From Oscillospiraceae bacterium (GTDB taxonomy: Bacteria > Bacillota > Clostridia > Oscillospirales > Acutalibacteraceae): DNA of 22,054 bases. The notes beneath the pieces were generated by a model. The model saw nothing but the letters and a program-made list of their open reading frames with translations, searched no databases and had not been told where the DNA came from. Shown here one piece after another: positions 6,974 to 15,045 of the stretch. The stretch's first letter is position 1, and every line of letters starts with the position of its first letter. The stretch lies in assembly GCA_029012165.1 (NCBI GenBank), contig JAQXLO010000203.1:1-22054 (forward strand). The letters are read 5' to 3'. The position numbers and the translations under genes were made by a program.

Positions 6974-8941
6974 TTAATTTACGGAATCATAATAACTGTC
7001 TATGGCTTTGCGCAGTTCCTCCTCGGCCTGCTCCATGCTCAAATCCCGAAGCTGCACTGCGGCCATGGTCTGGTGACCGCCGCCGCCAAGCTTCTCCATG
7101 ATAAGCTGCACATTGATTTTGCCCAGGGAACGTGCGGATATATTAACGCAGTCCGCCGTGCGGAACAGCACAAAGGATGCGTCCACCTCGCTGATGTTCA
7201 GCAGTTCGTCCGCCGCCTGCGAGGCGATAATGCGCATATCCGGCGACTCGAAGGATGCCTTGGCAATGGAACAGCCCCTGTAACTGCCGGAACCGGAAAT
7301 AATGGTATTGCGCTTTTTATAGCTGTCCAGACTGCTGGAGAACATCTTTTTGACACGGACGGTATCGGCGCCTCGGGCTTTCAGATATGCCGCCGCTTCA
7401 AAGGTGCGCACACCGGCACGCAGAACAAAGTTTCGGGTGTCCAGCATAATCCCCGACAACAGCGCATCCGCTTCCACCTTGCCGATCACCGGATCGGGAG
7501 ATATATACTGCAAAAGCTCTGCGACCATTTCGGAGGCGGAAGAAGCGGCGGGGTCATGGAAGAACAGCACCGCATGGTCGATAAACTGAACGGATTTTCT
7601 GTGATGGTCGATGACCACGATGTTTTTCACCTTGGTCAGAAGCTGCGGCACCTCGGTAAAGTCGGAGATGTGGGTATCCACCACGATCAGCAGCGTTTCC
7701 TTGGATGCCTTGGCCAGCGCATCCTCCGGCAGCATCAGACAGCCGCCCATATTCTCCCCACGAAGCCTCTGCAAAAGCGGCTGTGCCAAAGACTTCTGCG
7801 GGTCGGTTACGATATAGGCAGGCACACCCATGGACAGCGCCGCAGAGCACATGGCCGTTGCCGCACCCATGGCGTCCAGATCGGGGAAGCGATGTCCCAT
7901 GATCATCACATTTTTGCTGGTGCGGATCAGCTCCAAAACAGACGACGCTACGATACGGGTACGCACCTTGTTGGTTTTCTCGATACCCTTGGCGATGCCG
8001 CCGAAAAACTCATAGTCGCCGTTCATACTGCGCAGGGCAACCTGATCGCCGCCTCTGCTCTGCGCCATATCCAGCGCCTGACGGGCGCTGTTTTCACACT
8101 CGGCAAAGGTATTGCCGCACCCGGCGCCGATGGAGAGCGTTACACCCACATGGCGGTCGTGGAAGGCAAAGCTGCGCACCTCATCGAGGATACGGAACTT
8201 TGCCGCCTTCATGGAGTCGATGTTGCGGCTTTCGGCGATAATGACATACATTTCCATACTCATCTTGTCGTACACCGCATTAAACCCCGACGCCCATGTG
8301 CCCACAATGCGGTCAAGACGCATACGGATCTCGGCAAAATCGTTGCTGCTGTAGTTTTTTTGAATCTCATAAATGCCATCGAAGCTCAGCAGCAATACAT
8401 AGGGGCGGGAGAGAGAGTACTCGATCGCCGTCTTTTTCAGCTCCGTATTCTCTGCAAAATAGAAAATGCGCATCCGTTTTTCTTTATGTACCGTCTCGTC
8501 ATAATATACGGTGAAGTATCGCCCGCCCCGGCTGATCTCCATGCCGTCCTGGGAAAAATGCTCGCAGAGAATTCCGGGAATCAGACGTTCAAGGCTGCCC
8601 TTTTCGTAGGAGGCGCCGTTCAAGAACACCTCGTTGAACCGTTTGTTGAACAGCACGATATTCCCCTCCTCGTCCGTTACGACGGCGGGGAGCGGGAATG
8701 CGGCTATGGATTTTTTCTTGGTCACATCCATGCGGGACACGGCGTGCAGGATCACGTGGCTCATGTCTCTGCGGCAAACGGTCAGCCAGATCAGATAGGC
8801 AATGAACGCCGCCGCAAGCACACCGCACTCCACCAAAGCCGCAATGCGGTTGGTGCGAAATGTGTTTGCGGCAAAAATGCCGCTGATGAGCAAAAACGTG
8901 AACGGCAACGCAAAAAACAAACGGAAGCGGTTATAGCTCAT
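6974..8941 (-). CDS. gdpP: Cyclic-di-AMP phosphodiesterase GdpP (DHH family)
   Basis: GdpP degrades the second messenger c-di-AMP to pApA and so affects cell-wall, potassium and beta-lactam responses. Two TM segments (about 8-24 and 33-54) precede a PAS-like domain (about 75-165), a degenerate GGDEF domain ending in SRGGDQVAL (295-303), a DHH phosphodiesterase domain and a DHHA1 domain. Catalytic metal residues are present: H350, D354 and D356 in HRFPDLD, D422 in DTH, the DHH at 445-447 and D501, with GGGGH at 619-623. At 655 residues it is full length and looks active. The ATG directly follows the rnj stop (TAAATG), with GGAGG inside the end of rnj, so the two are translationally coupled. 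Confidence 0.95.
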   Translation of the reverse strand: MSYNRFRLFFALPFTFLLISGIFAANTFRTNRIAALVECGVLAAAFIAYLIWLTVCRRDMSHVILHAVSRMDVTKKKSIAAFPLPAVVTDEEGNIVLFNKRFNEVFLNGASYEKGSLERLIPGILCEHFSQDGMEISRGGRYFTVYYDETVHKEKRMRIFYFAENTELKKTAIEYSLSRPYVLLLSFDGIYEIQKNYSSNDFAEIRMRLDRIVGTWASGFNAVYDKMSMEMYVIIAESRNIDSMKAAKFRILDEVRSFAFHDRHVGVTLSIGAGCGNTFAECENSARQALDMAQSRGGDQVALRSMNGDYEFFGGIAKGIEKTNKVRTRIVASSVLELIRTSKNVMIMGHRFPDLDAMGAATAMCSAALSMGVPAYIVTDPQKSLAQPLLQRLRGENMGGCLMLPEDALAKASKETLLIVVDTHISDFTEVPQLLTKVKNIVVIDHHRKSVQFIDHAVLFFHDPAASSASEMVAELLQYISPDPVIGKVEADALLSGIMLDTRNFVLRAGVRTFEAAAYLKARGADTVRVKKMFSSSLDSYKKRNTIISGSGSYRGCSIAKASFESPDMRIIASQAADELLNISEVDASFVLFRTADCVNISARSLGKINVQLIMEKLGGGGHQTMAAVQLRDLSMEQAEEELRKAIDSYYDSVN

Positions 8942-10804
8942 TTATACCTCCAAAATGATCGGCAGTACAATGGGGCTGCGCTTGGTACGCTCATACATAC
9001 GGCGGGACACCGCATCTCGGATCTTGCCCTTGAGAGCATTGGCATCCTTGCCTCTCTTGCTGCAGAAGTCCTCCAGAACCGTCAGCGCCGCCGACGACGC
9101 ATCCTCCAGCAGTCCCTCTGCTTCCTTTTCGTATACAAAGCCACGGGTAATGACCTCTGGTCCGGAAACGACATAGCCCGTCACACAGTCGATGGCGGCG
9201 GTAACGATCACAATGCCGTCCTGAGACAGGTGCTTGCGGTCACGCATGACGGCATTGCCCACATCGCCCACGCCGTAGCCATCCACAAATACACGTCCCG
9301 CCGGCACATTCTGCACAAACTTTGCATCGTCCTCGGTGAACTCGATGGTGTTGCCGTTATCCGCCACCAGAATATGGCTTTCGGGAATACCCACCTGCAC
9401 CGCAAGACCTGCGTGCTTGCGCAAATGCTTCTGCTCGCCGTGGACCGGAATGAAATACTTGGGCTTGACGATGCCCATGATCATCTTCAGCTCTTCCTGA
9501 CAGGCATGACCGGAGACGTGCACCTCATACATTTTTTCATAGATGACCTCTGCGCCCAGACGCATCAGGCTGTTCACCACGTTACCCACCATCTTCTCGT
9601 TGCCCGGAATGGGTGTGGCGGAGATGATAACATAGTCGTTGGGACAGATCTCGATCTTGCGGTGCTCCGAGGAGGCCATTCTCGCCAGTGCGGACAGCGG
9701 CTCGCCCTGACTGCCGGTGGTGATGATAACCAGCTTTTCCGCCGGATATTTGCGCACGTTGTCGATGTGGATCAAAAGTCCGTCGGGAATCTTCAGAACA
9801 CCCAGCTCCTCGCCGATGGCGACGACGTTTTCAAGACTTCTGCCCGAGAGCACGACCTTGCGGCCAAGTTTATGCGCCGCATTCATGATCTGCTGAACAC
9901 GGTGGATATTGGAAGCGAAGGTTGCCACGATCAGCCGGCGGTTGCCCGCACGGTGGAACAGCGTCTCAAAGGATTCGCCCACCTTGCGCTCGGACTCGGT
10001 AAAGCCCGGACGCTCTGCATTGGTCGAGTCGGACAGCAGCGCCAGTACACCCTCGGTGCCGATTTGGGATAGACGGGCAAGGTCGATCATTGCGCCGTCG
10101 ATGGGCGTGCTGTCGATCTTGAAGTCGCCTGTTTGGACGATGGTGCCCGCCTCGCAGCGGATCGCCAGCGCCAGCGCACCGGGGATGGAGTGGTTGACGT
10201 GGATGCATTCCACCTCAAACTTGCCCATAATAATGCGGTCTGCGGGCTGGATCACACGCAGATCCACCACGTTTAAAAGTCCGTGCTCCCGAAGCTTTGC
10301 CCGGATCAGCCCGATGGTGAGAATAGTTCCGTAGACAGGAGCATGGATAACCTTCAGCAGATACGGCAGACCGCCGATGTGATCCTCGTGCCCGTGGGTA
10401 ATCACGATGCCTCGAATCTTGTCCTTGTTCTGCTCCACATAGCTGAAATCGGGAATCACCAAATCCACACCCAGCATATCGGCATCCGGAAAAGACAGAC
10501 CGCAGTCCACCAAAAACATATCGCCGTCATACTCGTAGAGCGTCATGTTTTTGCCGACTTCGTTCAGTCCGCCAAGAAAAGAGATGCGGATGGGTTCGGT
10601 TTTCTTTTTTTGCGATGCAGAGCGCTTTTGCTGCTTTTTGCGCGGCTGCGAATTGGTTTTTTTTGCCGCTGTATTTTTGCGTCCGTTCCGGCTCTGCGGC
10701 GCACCCTTGGGCGGCTTTGCGGCGGATCGGGAATTGTGCTTTTCCCCGGACTGCTTTTTGGGACGCAGGTTTGCGTCAATGATCTCGGGTTTCTTTGCTG
10801 ACAT
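8942..10804 (-). CDS. rnj: Ribonuclease J
   Basis: RNase J is a metallo-beta-lactamase/beta-CASP ribonuclease with 5'-3' exonuclease and endonuclease activity, acting in mRNA turnover and rRNA maturation. The zinc motif HGHEDH is at 137-142, preceded by FLGGLNEVGKNM (76-87). The beta-CASP features GDFKIDSTP and SDSTNAERPG, and the later HVSGHA and PVHGEQKHL motifs, are intact. The 620-residue protein is longer than RNase J1 of Bacillus because of an N-terminal extension of about 70 residues rich in Lys, Arg, Gln and Ser, probably disordered. The ATG at 10804 has AAAGGAG upstream and lies about 35 bases from the predicted transcription start. It is the first gene of the long minus-strand operon. 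Confidence 0.96.
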   Translation of the reverse strand: MSAKKPEIIDANLRPKKQSGEKHNSRSAAKPPKGAPQSRNGRKNTAAKKTNSQPRKKQQKRSASQKKKTEPIRISFLGGLNEVGKNMTLYEYDGDMFLVDCGLSFPDADMLGVDLVIPDFSYVEQNKDKIRGIVITHGHEDHIGGLPYLLKVIHAPVYGTILTIGLIRAKLREHGLLNVVDLRVIQPADRIIMGKFEVECIHVNHSIPGALALAIRCEAGTIVQTGDFKIDSTPIDGAMIDLARLSQIGTEGVLALLSDSTNAERPGFTESERKVGESFETLFHRAGNRRLIVATFASNIHRVQQIMNAAHKLGRKVVLSGRSLENVVAIGEELGVLKIPDGLLIHIDNVRKYPAEKLVIITTGSQGEPLSALARMASSEHRKIEICPNDYVIISATPIPGNEKMVGNVVNSLMRLGAEVIYEKMYEVHVSGHACQEELKMIMGIVKPKYFIPVHGEQKHLRKHAGLAVQVGIPESHILVADNGNTIEFTEDDAKFVQNVPAGRVFVDGYGVGDVGNAVMRDRKHLSQDGIVIVTAAIDCVTGYVVSGPEVITRGFVYEKEAEGLLEDASSAALTVLEDFCSKRGKDANALKGKIRDAVSRRMYERTKRSPIVLPIILEV

Positions 10805-10845
10805 TTTAGTCTCCTTTGCTTTTAGATAACATAACCTAATTGTGT

Positions 10846-10874
10846 ATTTTACTACAATTTGCCTGCCATGTCAA
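10846..10874 (-). promoter_or_regulatory. Sigma-A promoter for the rnj-gdpP-rplI-dnaB-tilS-hpt-ftsH operon
   Basis: On the minus strand TTGACA (10874-10869) and TAAAAT (10851-10846) are separated by exactly 17 bases. The region upstream is AT-rich (around 10875-10905), like an UP element. The predicted leader to the rnj ATG is about 35 bases, leaving no room for a riboswitch. This is the best promoter in the window. Confidence 0.85.
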
Positions 10875-10912
10875 GTTTATTACAATATATATGAAAAAAT
10901 CTTCTCCTTTTA

Positions 10913-10933
10913 TGTACACCGCCGGGCAGGCGG
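10913..10933 (-). other. Short GC hairpin after the nucleotidyltransferase gene
   Basis: ACCGCC and GGCGGT form a 6-bp stem with a 5-base loop directly after the TAA of the minus-strand nucleotidyltransferase gene. No U-tract follows in that direction, so it is a weak terminator at best. The T-rich stretch follows only when read on the plus strand, where no gene ends. The upstream fusion gene may therefore read through into the rnj promoter region. Confidence 0.35.
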
Positions 10934-13240
10934 TTATTTCTGTTTTTTTTCGATCTCCGCAAGAATGCGTTCAAATCCGCTGCACATCTCTGCAGCCGCT
11001 TCCATGCTGTTCGCTTCCGCTGTGACCCGCAGAGCGTGTCCGCTTCGCATGGGCGTGATGAGCAGTCTGCCGCCGTTCTTTTCCAGCGAAACGCCCTCCC
11101 GCACAGCCGACGTATCGTCCTGCTTGCCGAAAAGTGTATGCAGCTTCGCCGGAGAAAACGAGACCGAGAACGTTTTGCGCTCCACAAAAAACTCCGGCAG
11201 TTCCGCACACAGGTTCTCCACGGAAAGTCCTCGCTCGTGCATAATGGACAGCACCCGTACCGTCATATACAACCCGTCCCGCAGAAAGATCTGCTTGGCA
11301 GACAGATGCCTTGCCGCCGCATCCGCCGTATCGGCCGGGTCGGACAAATAGCGGTGTACCGTCCGTCCGTGCTGCTGCGCCAGCGCATCCAGCGCCATGG
11401 GTGCATCGTACGGCAGCGCCACATCCATACCGCTGCGAAAGGCGCACAAACAGCAAACCGCCAACAGCTTTTCATGACTGTAGGTGCCCGAAACAGTCAC
11501 GGCCTCGGTGCGGGTACCGTCCGGCGAGATTCGGAAAAGCAGGTCATTTTTTTGCAGGCATCCGAGCTTGAGCAGTGTGTCCTCCATGAGCATGGAGATC
11601 TGTCCATTGGCACACTGCACCGCCGCTTCCATGCCACGCAGTCCGAAGGGCGCCTGCCGCATCAGCTCCCGACCGTACATCAAGCGAATACTGCGCATAT
11701 CCGCAATATCCCTGCAGTGTTCGACGGAACAGCGGTTATACTCTCCCTTGCGCATCCGATCTTCCATTTCCCGTTCCAAAAAGCGAGGCACAGACAAGCC
11801 GTTTTCACCGCAGATACGAATCTGCGGATGTTCGCCGCCGACGCAGAACACCCCCACGGACAAGCCGCAGAACGCCGTGCAGTAGGATAGCTGGGCTTCA
11901 AAGCATTCCCCGAAGCTCCACACATGACTGCCCGCAGACAGCATCCCCGCCTGCAAAGCGGACAGCATCATCCCGGCATAGTTGCTCCCGTCAAAGCCAA
12001 CGCCCGCTTTTTTGCACTGCGGTATACTGCCGATGGCGGCGCCGAGGGCAACGCAGGTCTGTGCGGTCAGCTCCACGGAATCACTGATTCCTCCGTCACC
12101 GAAATAATTTTTGGAAATATTTTGGTACCGAACATTTTCCCGAACCGTACTGTTTGCGTCGATCTGCTTTTCCGGCCAGATCCGCACGTGCGGACAGATG
12201 GACGCACAGGCGCCGACGATACTGTCTGCGCCGAGCACGGTCTGTTCATACATACACGCCTTTTCCTGCAAAACCGCCCCACTGCACAAAACCGATTCCT
12301 GCACACAGGCGCCTGCATACACCACCGAGCGAGGCAGCATCACCGACTTTCGCACCCTTGCGCCTGCGCCGACAATGCACTGCGCATCGACAACGGCGCC
12401 GGGACCGATCTCCGCCCCGTCGGCAATATCCACCTGCGAGCCGATATACACCGGCGGCACCAGCGAATAGCTGCCCGCCGGAAGTGTATCCTGCACAAAG
12501 ATGCCGTCTGCCGCCTTTTTGAGGGGAAAACGAATCTTCCCCTGCAGCAGATCCTGCTGGCACTGCAAATAGGCATAGACATCTCCGATGTCGCACCAGT
12601 ACCCTTCCGCATGGTAACAGTGGAGGCTCCCCTTTTGCCGCAGCAATTTCGGAAAAAGCTCTCTGGCAAAATCATACGGCGTATTTTCCGGGATCTGCTG
12701 CAGACATTCCGGCTCGATAATGTAAATTCCCGTGTTCGCCAGATCCGTTGTCGCCTGTCCCCATGCAGGTTTTTCGATGAAGCGAAGCACATTGCCCGCA
12801 TCGTCCTTTTCGATCAATCCATATTCCCGGGGATCCTCCACACAGCAGCCCACGATGGTGATCTTGCTGTGGGCGGCTTTGTGATACAGCATCACCTTTT
12901 CCAGCTCGAAGTCGCACACAGCGTCTCCGCTGACGACAAAGAACGGTTCCTGCCAATCCTTTGCGGCGGCTCGGACACTGCCCGCCGTTCCCAGCGGCGT
13001 ATCCTCCCGGGAGAATGTCACCTGCAGGGACTTGTATTTTCCGTCGGCATAGCGCTCCTCGATTTTGTGTCCCAGATACCCCAGCGTCACGCACGCCTCC
13101 TGCACGCCGTTTCGGATCAGCAGGTCAAATATATATTCCAGCACAGGCTTTCCGCACAGCGGCACCAGCGGCTTCGGCGTATCGCACGTCAGCGGACGCA
13201 GTCTTGTGCCCTTGCCGCCGGCCATAACTACAGCTTTCAT
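10934..13240 (-). CDS. Sugar-phosphate nucleotidyltransferase fused to degenerate phosphohexomutase domain
   Basis: This 768-residue fusion has an NTP-transferase domain (about 1-235) with GGKGTRLRPLT (8-18), EDTPLGTAGS (79-88) and VVSGDA (102-107), then left-handed beta-helix hexapeptide repeats (about 245-360), then a phosphoglucomutase/phosphomannomutase-like half (about 375-768). The first half should make an NDP-sugar (the family includes mannose-1-phosphate guanylyltransferases) for glycan or envelope synthesis. In the second half the phosphoserine motif is replaced by FCVGGEHPQ (465-473), the Mg loop DGDGDR by SPDGTR (572-577), and GGExSGH is absent; only the phosphate loop is partly kept (TPMRSGHALRV). 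It is probably not a mutase. I recall related fusions that are also non-canonical. The start at 13240 has GGGAG at 8 bases; an ATG 15 bases upstream has no usable site. Confidence 0.88.
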   Translation of the reverse strand: MKAVVMAGGKGTRLRPLTCDTPKPLVPLCGKPVLEYIFDLLIRNGVQEACVTLGYLGHKIEERYADGKYKSLQVTFSREDTPLGTAGSVRAAAKDWQEPFFVVSGDAVCDFELEKVMLYHKAAHSKITIVGCCVEDPREYGLIEKDDAGNVLRFIEKPAWGQATTDLANTGIYIIEPECLQQIPENTPYDFARELFPKLLRQKGSLHCYHAEGYWCDIGDVYAYLQCQQDLLQGKIRFPLKKAADGIFVQDTLPAGSYSLVPPVYIGSQVDIADGAEIGPGAVVDAQCIVGAGARVRKSVMLPRSVVYAGACVQESVLCSGAVLQEKACMYEQTVLGADSIVGACASICPHVRIWPEKQIDANSTVRENVRYQNISKNYFGDGGISDSVELTAQTCVALGAAIGSIPQCKKAGVGFDGSNYAGMMLSALQAGMLSAGSHVWSFGECFEAQLSYCTAFCGLSVGVFCVGGEHPQIRICGENGLSVPRFLEREMEDRMRKGEYNRCSVEHCRDIADMRSIRLMYGRELMRQAPFGLRGMEAAVQCANGQISMLMEDTLLKLGCLQKNDLLFRISPDGTRTEAVTVSGTYSHEKLLAVCCLCAFRSGMDVALPYDAPMALDALAQQHGRTVHRYLSDPADTADAAARHLSAKQIFLRDGLYMTVRVLSIMHERGLSVENLCAELPEFFVERKTFSVSFSPAKLHTLFGKQDDTSAVREGVSLEKNGGRLLITPMRSGHALRVTAEANSMEAAAEMCSGFERILAEIEKKQK

Positions 13241-13307
13241 TTGCTTCGCTCCCATCCTTTTTATTCACGGATAGTATGCACGCCGCTATAAAAAATAACC
13301 AAAAATC

Positions 13308-13336
13308 TTGTCCTTTTTCAAAAAATGTGGTATGCT
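13308..13336 (+). promoter_or_regulatory. Candidate sigma-A promoter for rnhA
   Basis: TTGTCC (13308-13313) and TATGCT (13331-13336) are spaced by 17 bases, with a TGG extended -10 element directly before the -10. Both hexamers match the consensus at 4 of 6 positions. It lies in the 152-base divergent gap upstream of rnhA. The opposite strand of the gap must also hold the promoter of the nucleotidyltransferase gene, but only weak matches are visible there. Confidence 0.55.
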
Positions 13337-13376
13337 TGCTTTGCCTGTTTCGCAGACGGGTATGCATTTGTCCGAT

Positions 13377-13383
13377 AAAGGAG
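13377..13383 (+). promoter_or_regulatory. Ribosome binding site fixing the TTG start of rnhA
   Basis: AAAGGAG lies 9 bases before the TTG at 13393. The reading frame is open to an ATG at 13276, but the part before 13393 has no RNase H homology and overlaps the predicted promoter, so the TTG is preferred. Confidence 0.75.
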
Positions 13384-13392
13384 AGTACAGCT

Positions 13393-13836
13393 TTGAAGCA
13401 CGTGGATATTTTTACCGACGGCGCCTGTTCCGGCAATCCCGGCGCCGGTGGCTACGGCAGCATCCTGCGCTACGGCGCACATGAACGGGAGATCAGCGGC
13501 GGCAGTGCCCACACCACCAACAACCGCATGGAACTGACGGCGGTCATCGAAGCGCTAAAGCTGCTCAAGGAGCCGTGCGAGGTTACGATCTATACCGACT
13601 CCCAGTACGTCGCCAACGGCATCACCAAGGGATGGGCGGAAAGCTGGAAAAGGAACGGCTGGCGCAAAGCCGACAAGAAGCCTGCCCTGAACCCGGAGCT
13701 TTGGGACGAATTACTGACGCTTTTGAAAAAGCACAGCTATACCATCGTCTGGCTAAAGGGACACGCAGGACACCCGGAAAACGAACGCTGTGACCGTTTG
13801 GCTGTGGCGCAGTCGCTGAAATACAAGGGAGAGTAA
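13393..13836 (+). CDS. rnhA: Ribonuclease HI
   Basis: RNase HI cleaves the RNA strand of RNA:DNA hybrids (R-loops, primers, misincorporated ribonucleotides). With the TTG start the protein has 147 residues and its catalytic residues fall almost exactly at the E. coli positions: D9 (FTDGACSGNPG), E47 (TTNNRMELTA), D69 (IYTDSQYV), H124 (KGHAGHPENERCD) and D134. It has the basic protrusion (KGWAESWKRNGWRKADKKP) of the classical bacterial enzyme. It is followed 3 bases later by the glycosyltransferase start, whose ribosome site lies inside the end of rnhA, so the two are translated from one message. Confidence 0.96.
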   Translation: MKHVDIFTDGACSGNPGAGGYGSILRYGAHEREISGGSAHTTNNRMELTAVIEALKLLKEPCEVTIYTDSQYVANGITKGWAESWKRNGWRKADKKPALNPELWDELLTLLKKHSYTIVWLKGHAGHPENERCDRLAVAQSLKYKGE

Positions 13837-13839
13837 CCG

Positions 13840-14925
13840 ATGCACATTGCCTTTCTGATCCTCCGGCTTAGCAGTGGCGGTGCCGAGCGAAGCACCACGG
13901 CTCTCGCAAACCAAATGGCAAAACTGGGGCATGAGGTCACGATTTTTGCGCTCACAGGGGATACTTCCTTCTACCCCACCGAAAACGTGGACATCCGTTT
14001 CCTGCAAATGCCGCAGCTGCCTGCCGCCAAGGGCTTTCCCCGTCTGTGTGCCGTTTGCAGACGTGCCGTTTCCCTGCGGCGAATCGTGCGGGAAACGCAT
14101 CCCGATATCCTCGTAGGCATGAGCCACATCATGTCCGCCTATGCCGCCTTTTGTACCATGGGCACACATACCGCTTCCATCGGTACGGAGCGTGCCAATC
14201 CCTTTGTGCTGTATGCGGGCAGAGGGATGAATCTGCTGCGAAAAACCGCTTCCCGCTTCTGCGACGGCTTCGTTTGTCAAACCGAAAAGGCGCTGTCCTT
14301 CTTTCCCGAAGGCACTCGTAAAAAAGCGGCAGTCATTCCCAACGCCATATTTAATCCTCTGGTTTTTCGGACAGCCGTCCCTGCTAAACGGGAGAAGGTC
14401 GTTACCGCACTCGGCAGGCTGGATGAAAATAAGGGATTCGATGTGCTGCTGCGTGCTTTCGCAATGGTGCGCCGATCCTTCCCGGAATACACCCTCACCG
14501 TCTTTGGCGAAGGGAAAAGCCGAAGCGATCTGGAAAATTTGGCGTGTTCCCTGCATCTGTCTGACTGCGTTTCCTTTCCCGGCGTGGAGGAAAAGGCTGT
14601 CTTGCAAATTGCCCGTTCCGCCGTGTTCGTTCTGTCCTCCCGCTCCGAGGGGATGCCCAACGCATTGATCGAGGCGATGGCCGCCGGTGTTCCCTGCGTT
14701 TCCACCGAATGTGATATGGGACCGAAGGAATTGATCAAAGACGGTCAAAACGGACTGCTTGTCCCGGTGGATGACGCCGAAGCAATGGCACAGGCAATCT
14801 GCAGAATACTTCGGGACAGAAGTTTTTCAGATTCCTTATCTGTCAACGCTTTGCAGATACGAAACACGCACAGTATCGAAAAGATCACGCAATTATGGCT
14901 TGAATATTTCGGTACCTTAATATGA
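13840..14925 (+). CDS. Glycosyltransferase family 4
   Basis: A 361-residue retaining GT-B glycosyltransferase. The N-terminal acceptor domain begins MHIAFLILRLSSGGAERS, with the GGAER loop typical of GT4 enzymes. The C-terminal donor domain has GRLDENKGFDVLLRAF (192-207), FGEGKSRSDLE, and the EX7E nucleotide-sugar signature E270-GMPNALI-E278, followed by MAAGVPCVST and GPKELIKDGQNGLLVPV. Similar sequences add GalNAc, galactose or mannose to lipid-linked glycans or capsule, but the donor and acceptor cannot be read from sequence. No TM segment is present, so it acts on the cytoplasmic side. It may use sugar nucleotide from the divergent nucleotidyltransferase; this is only a contextual inference. 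A terminator follows 8 bases after the stop. Confidence 0.92.
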   Translation: MHIAFLILRLSSGGAERSTTALANQMAKLGHEVTIFALTGDTSFYPTENVDIRFLQMPQLPAAKGFPRLCAVCRRAVSLRRIVRETHPDILVGMSHIMSAYAAFCTMGTHTASIGTERANPFVLYAGRGMNLLRKTASRFCDGFVCQTEKALSFFPEGTRKKAAVIPNAIFNPLVFRTAVPAKREKVVTALGRLDENKGFDVLLRAFAMVRRSFPEYTLTVFGEGKSRSDLENLACSLHLSDCVSFPGVEEKAVLQIARSAVFVLSSRSEGMPNALIEAMAAGVPCVSTECDMGPKELIKDGQNGLLVPVDDAEAMAQAICRILRDRSFSDSLSVNALQIRNTHSIEKITQLWLEYFGTLI

Positions 14926-14933
14926 ACGATGCA

Positions 14934-14963
14934 CAGCCGGATCGCAGTGTCCGGCTGTTTTTT
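14934..14963 (+). terminator. Intrinsic terminator after the rnhA-glycosyltransferase pair
   Basis: CAGCCGGA (14934-14941) and TCCGGCTG (14950-14957) form a perfect 8-bp GC-rich stem with an 8-base loop, followed by six T residues (14958-14963). It insulates the pair from the surface-protein cluster downstream. Confidence 0.92.
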
Positions 14964-14986
14964 GACAGAAATTGACGCACAAGCTC

Positions 14987-15015
14987 TTGCATTTTTTGTC
15001 AAAATATTGTATTAT
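14987..15015 (+). promoter_or_regulatory. Candidate sigma-A promoter for the LRR-dockerin/cohesin cluster
   Basis: TTGCAT (14987-14992) and TATTAT (15010-15015) are separated by 17 bases. The -10 matches 5 of 6 positions; the -35 is weak. It lies just after the terminator and 30 bases before the GTG start, with the AAGGAGG ribosome site (15031-15037) between. Confidence 0.6.
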
Positions 15016-15030
15016 ATATCCATAAATGCA

Positions 15031-15037
15031 AAGGAGG
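15031..15037 (+). promoter_or_regulatory. Ribosome binding site fixing the GTG start of the LRR-dockerin gene
   Basis: A perfect AAGGAGG is 8 bases from the GTG at 15046. The frame is open upstream to 14929, but that stretch covers the terminator and promoter and cannot be the real N-terminus. Confidence 0.85.
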
Positions 15038-15045
15038 CTGATGAT

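Noticed and set aside
7073..10072. A 999-residue open frame on the plus strand opposite gdpP and rnj
   Set aside because: His- and Gly-rich composition typical of an antisense shadow, no recognisable domain, no ribosome site, and both genes on the other strand are complete with active-site motifs.
10805..10845. A riboswitch or structured leader before rnj
   Set aside because: The predicted leader is only about 35 bases and shows no stable stem.
11924..13291. A 455-residue plus-strand frame opposite the nucleotidyltransferase fusion
   Set aside because: It is antisense to an intact NTP-transferase domain, and its sequence shows only Arg/His-rich shadow composition.
13256..13307. A minus-strand promoter for the nucleotidyltransferase fusion
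   Set aside because: TTGGTT and CATACT with an 18-base spacer are too poor a match in AT-rich DNA to call; a promoter must be near, but its position is unclear.
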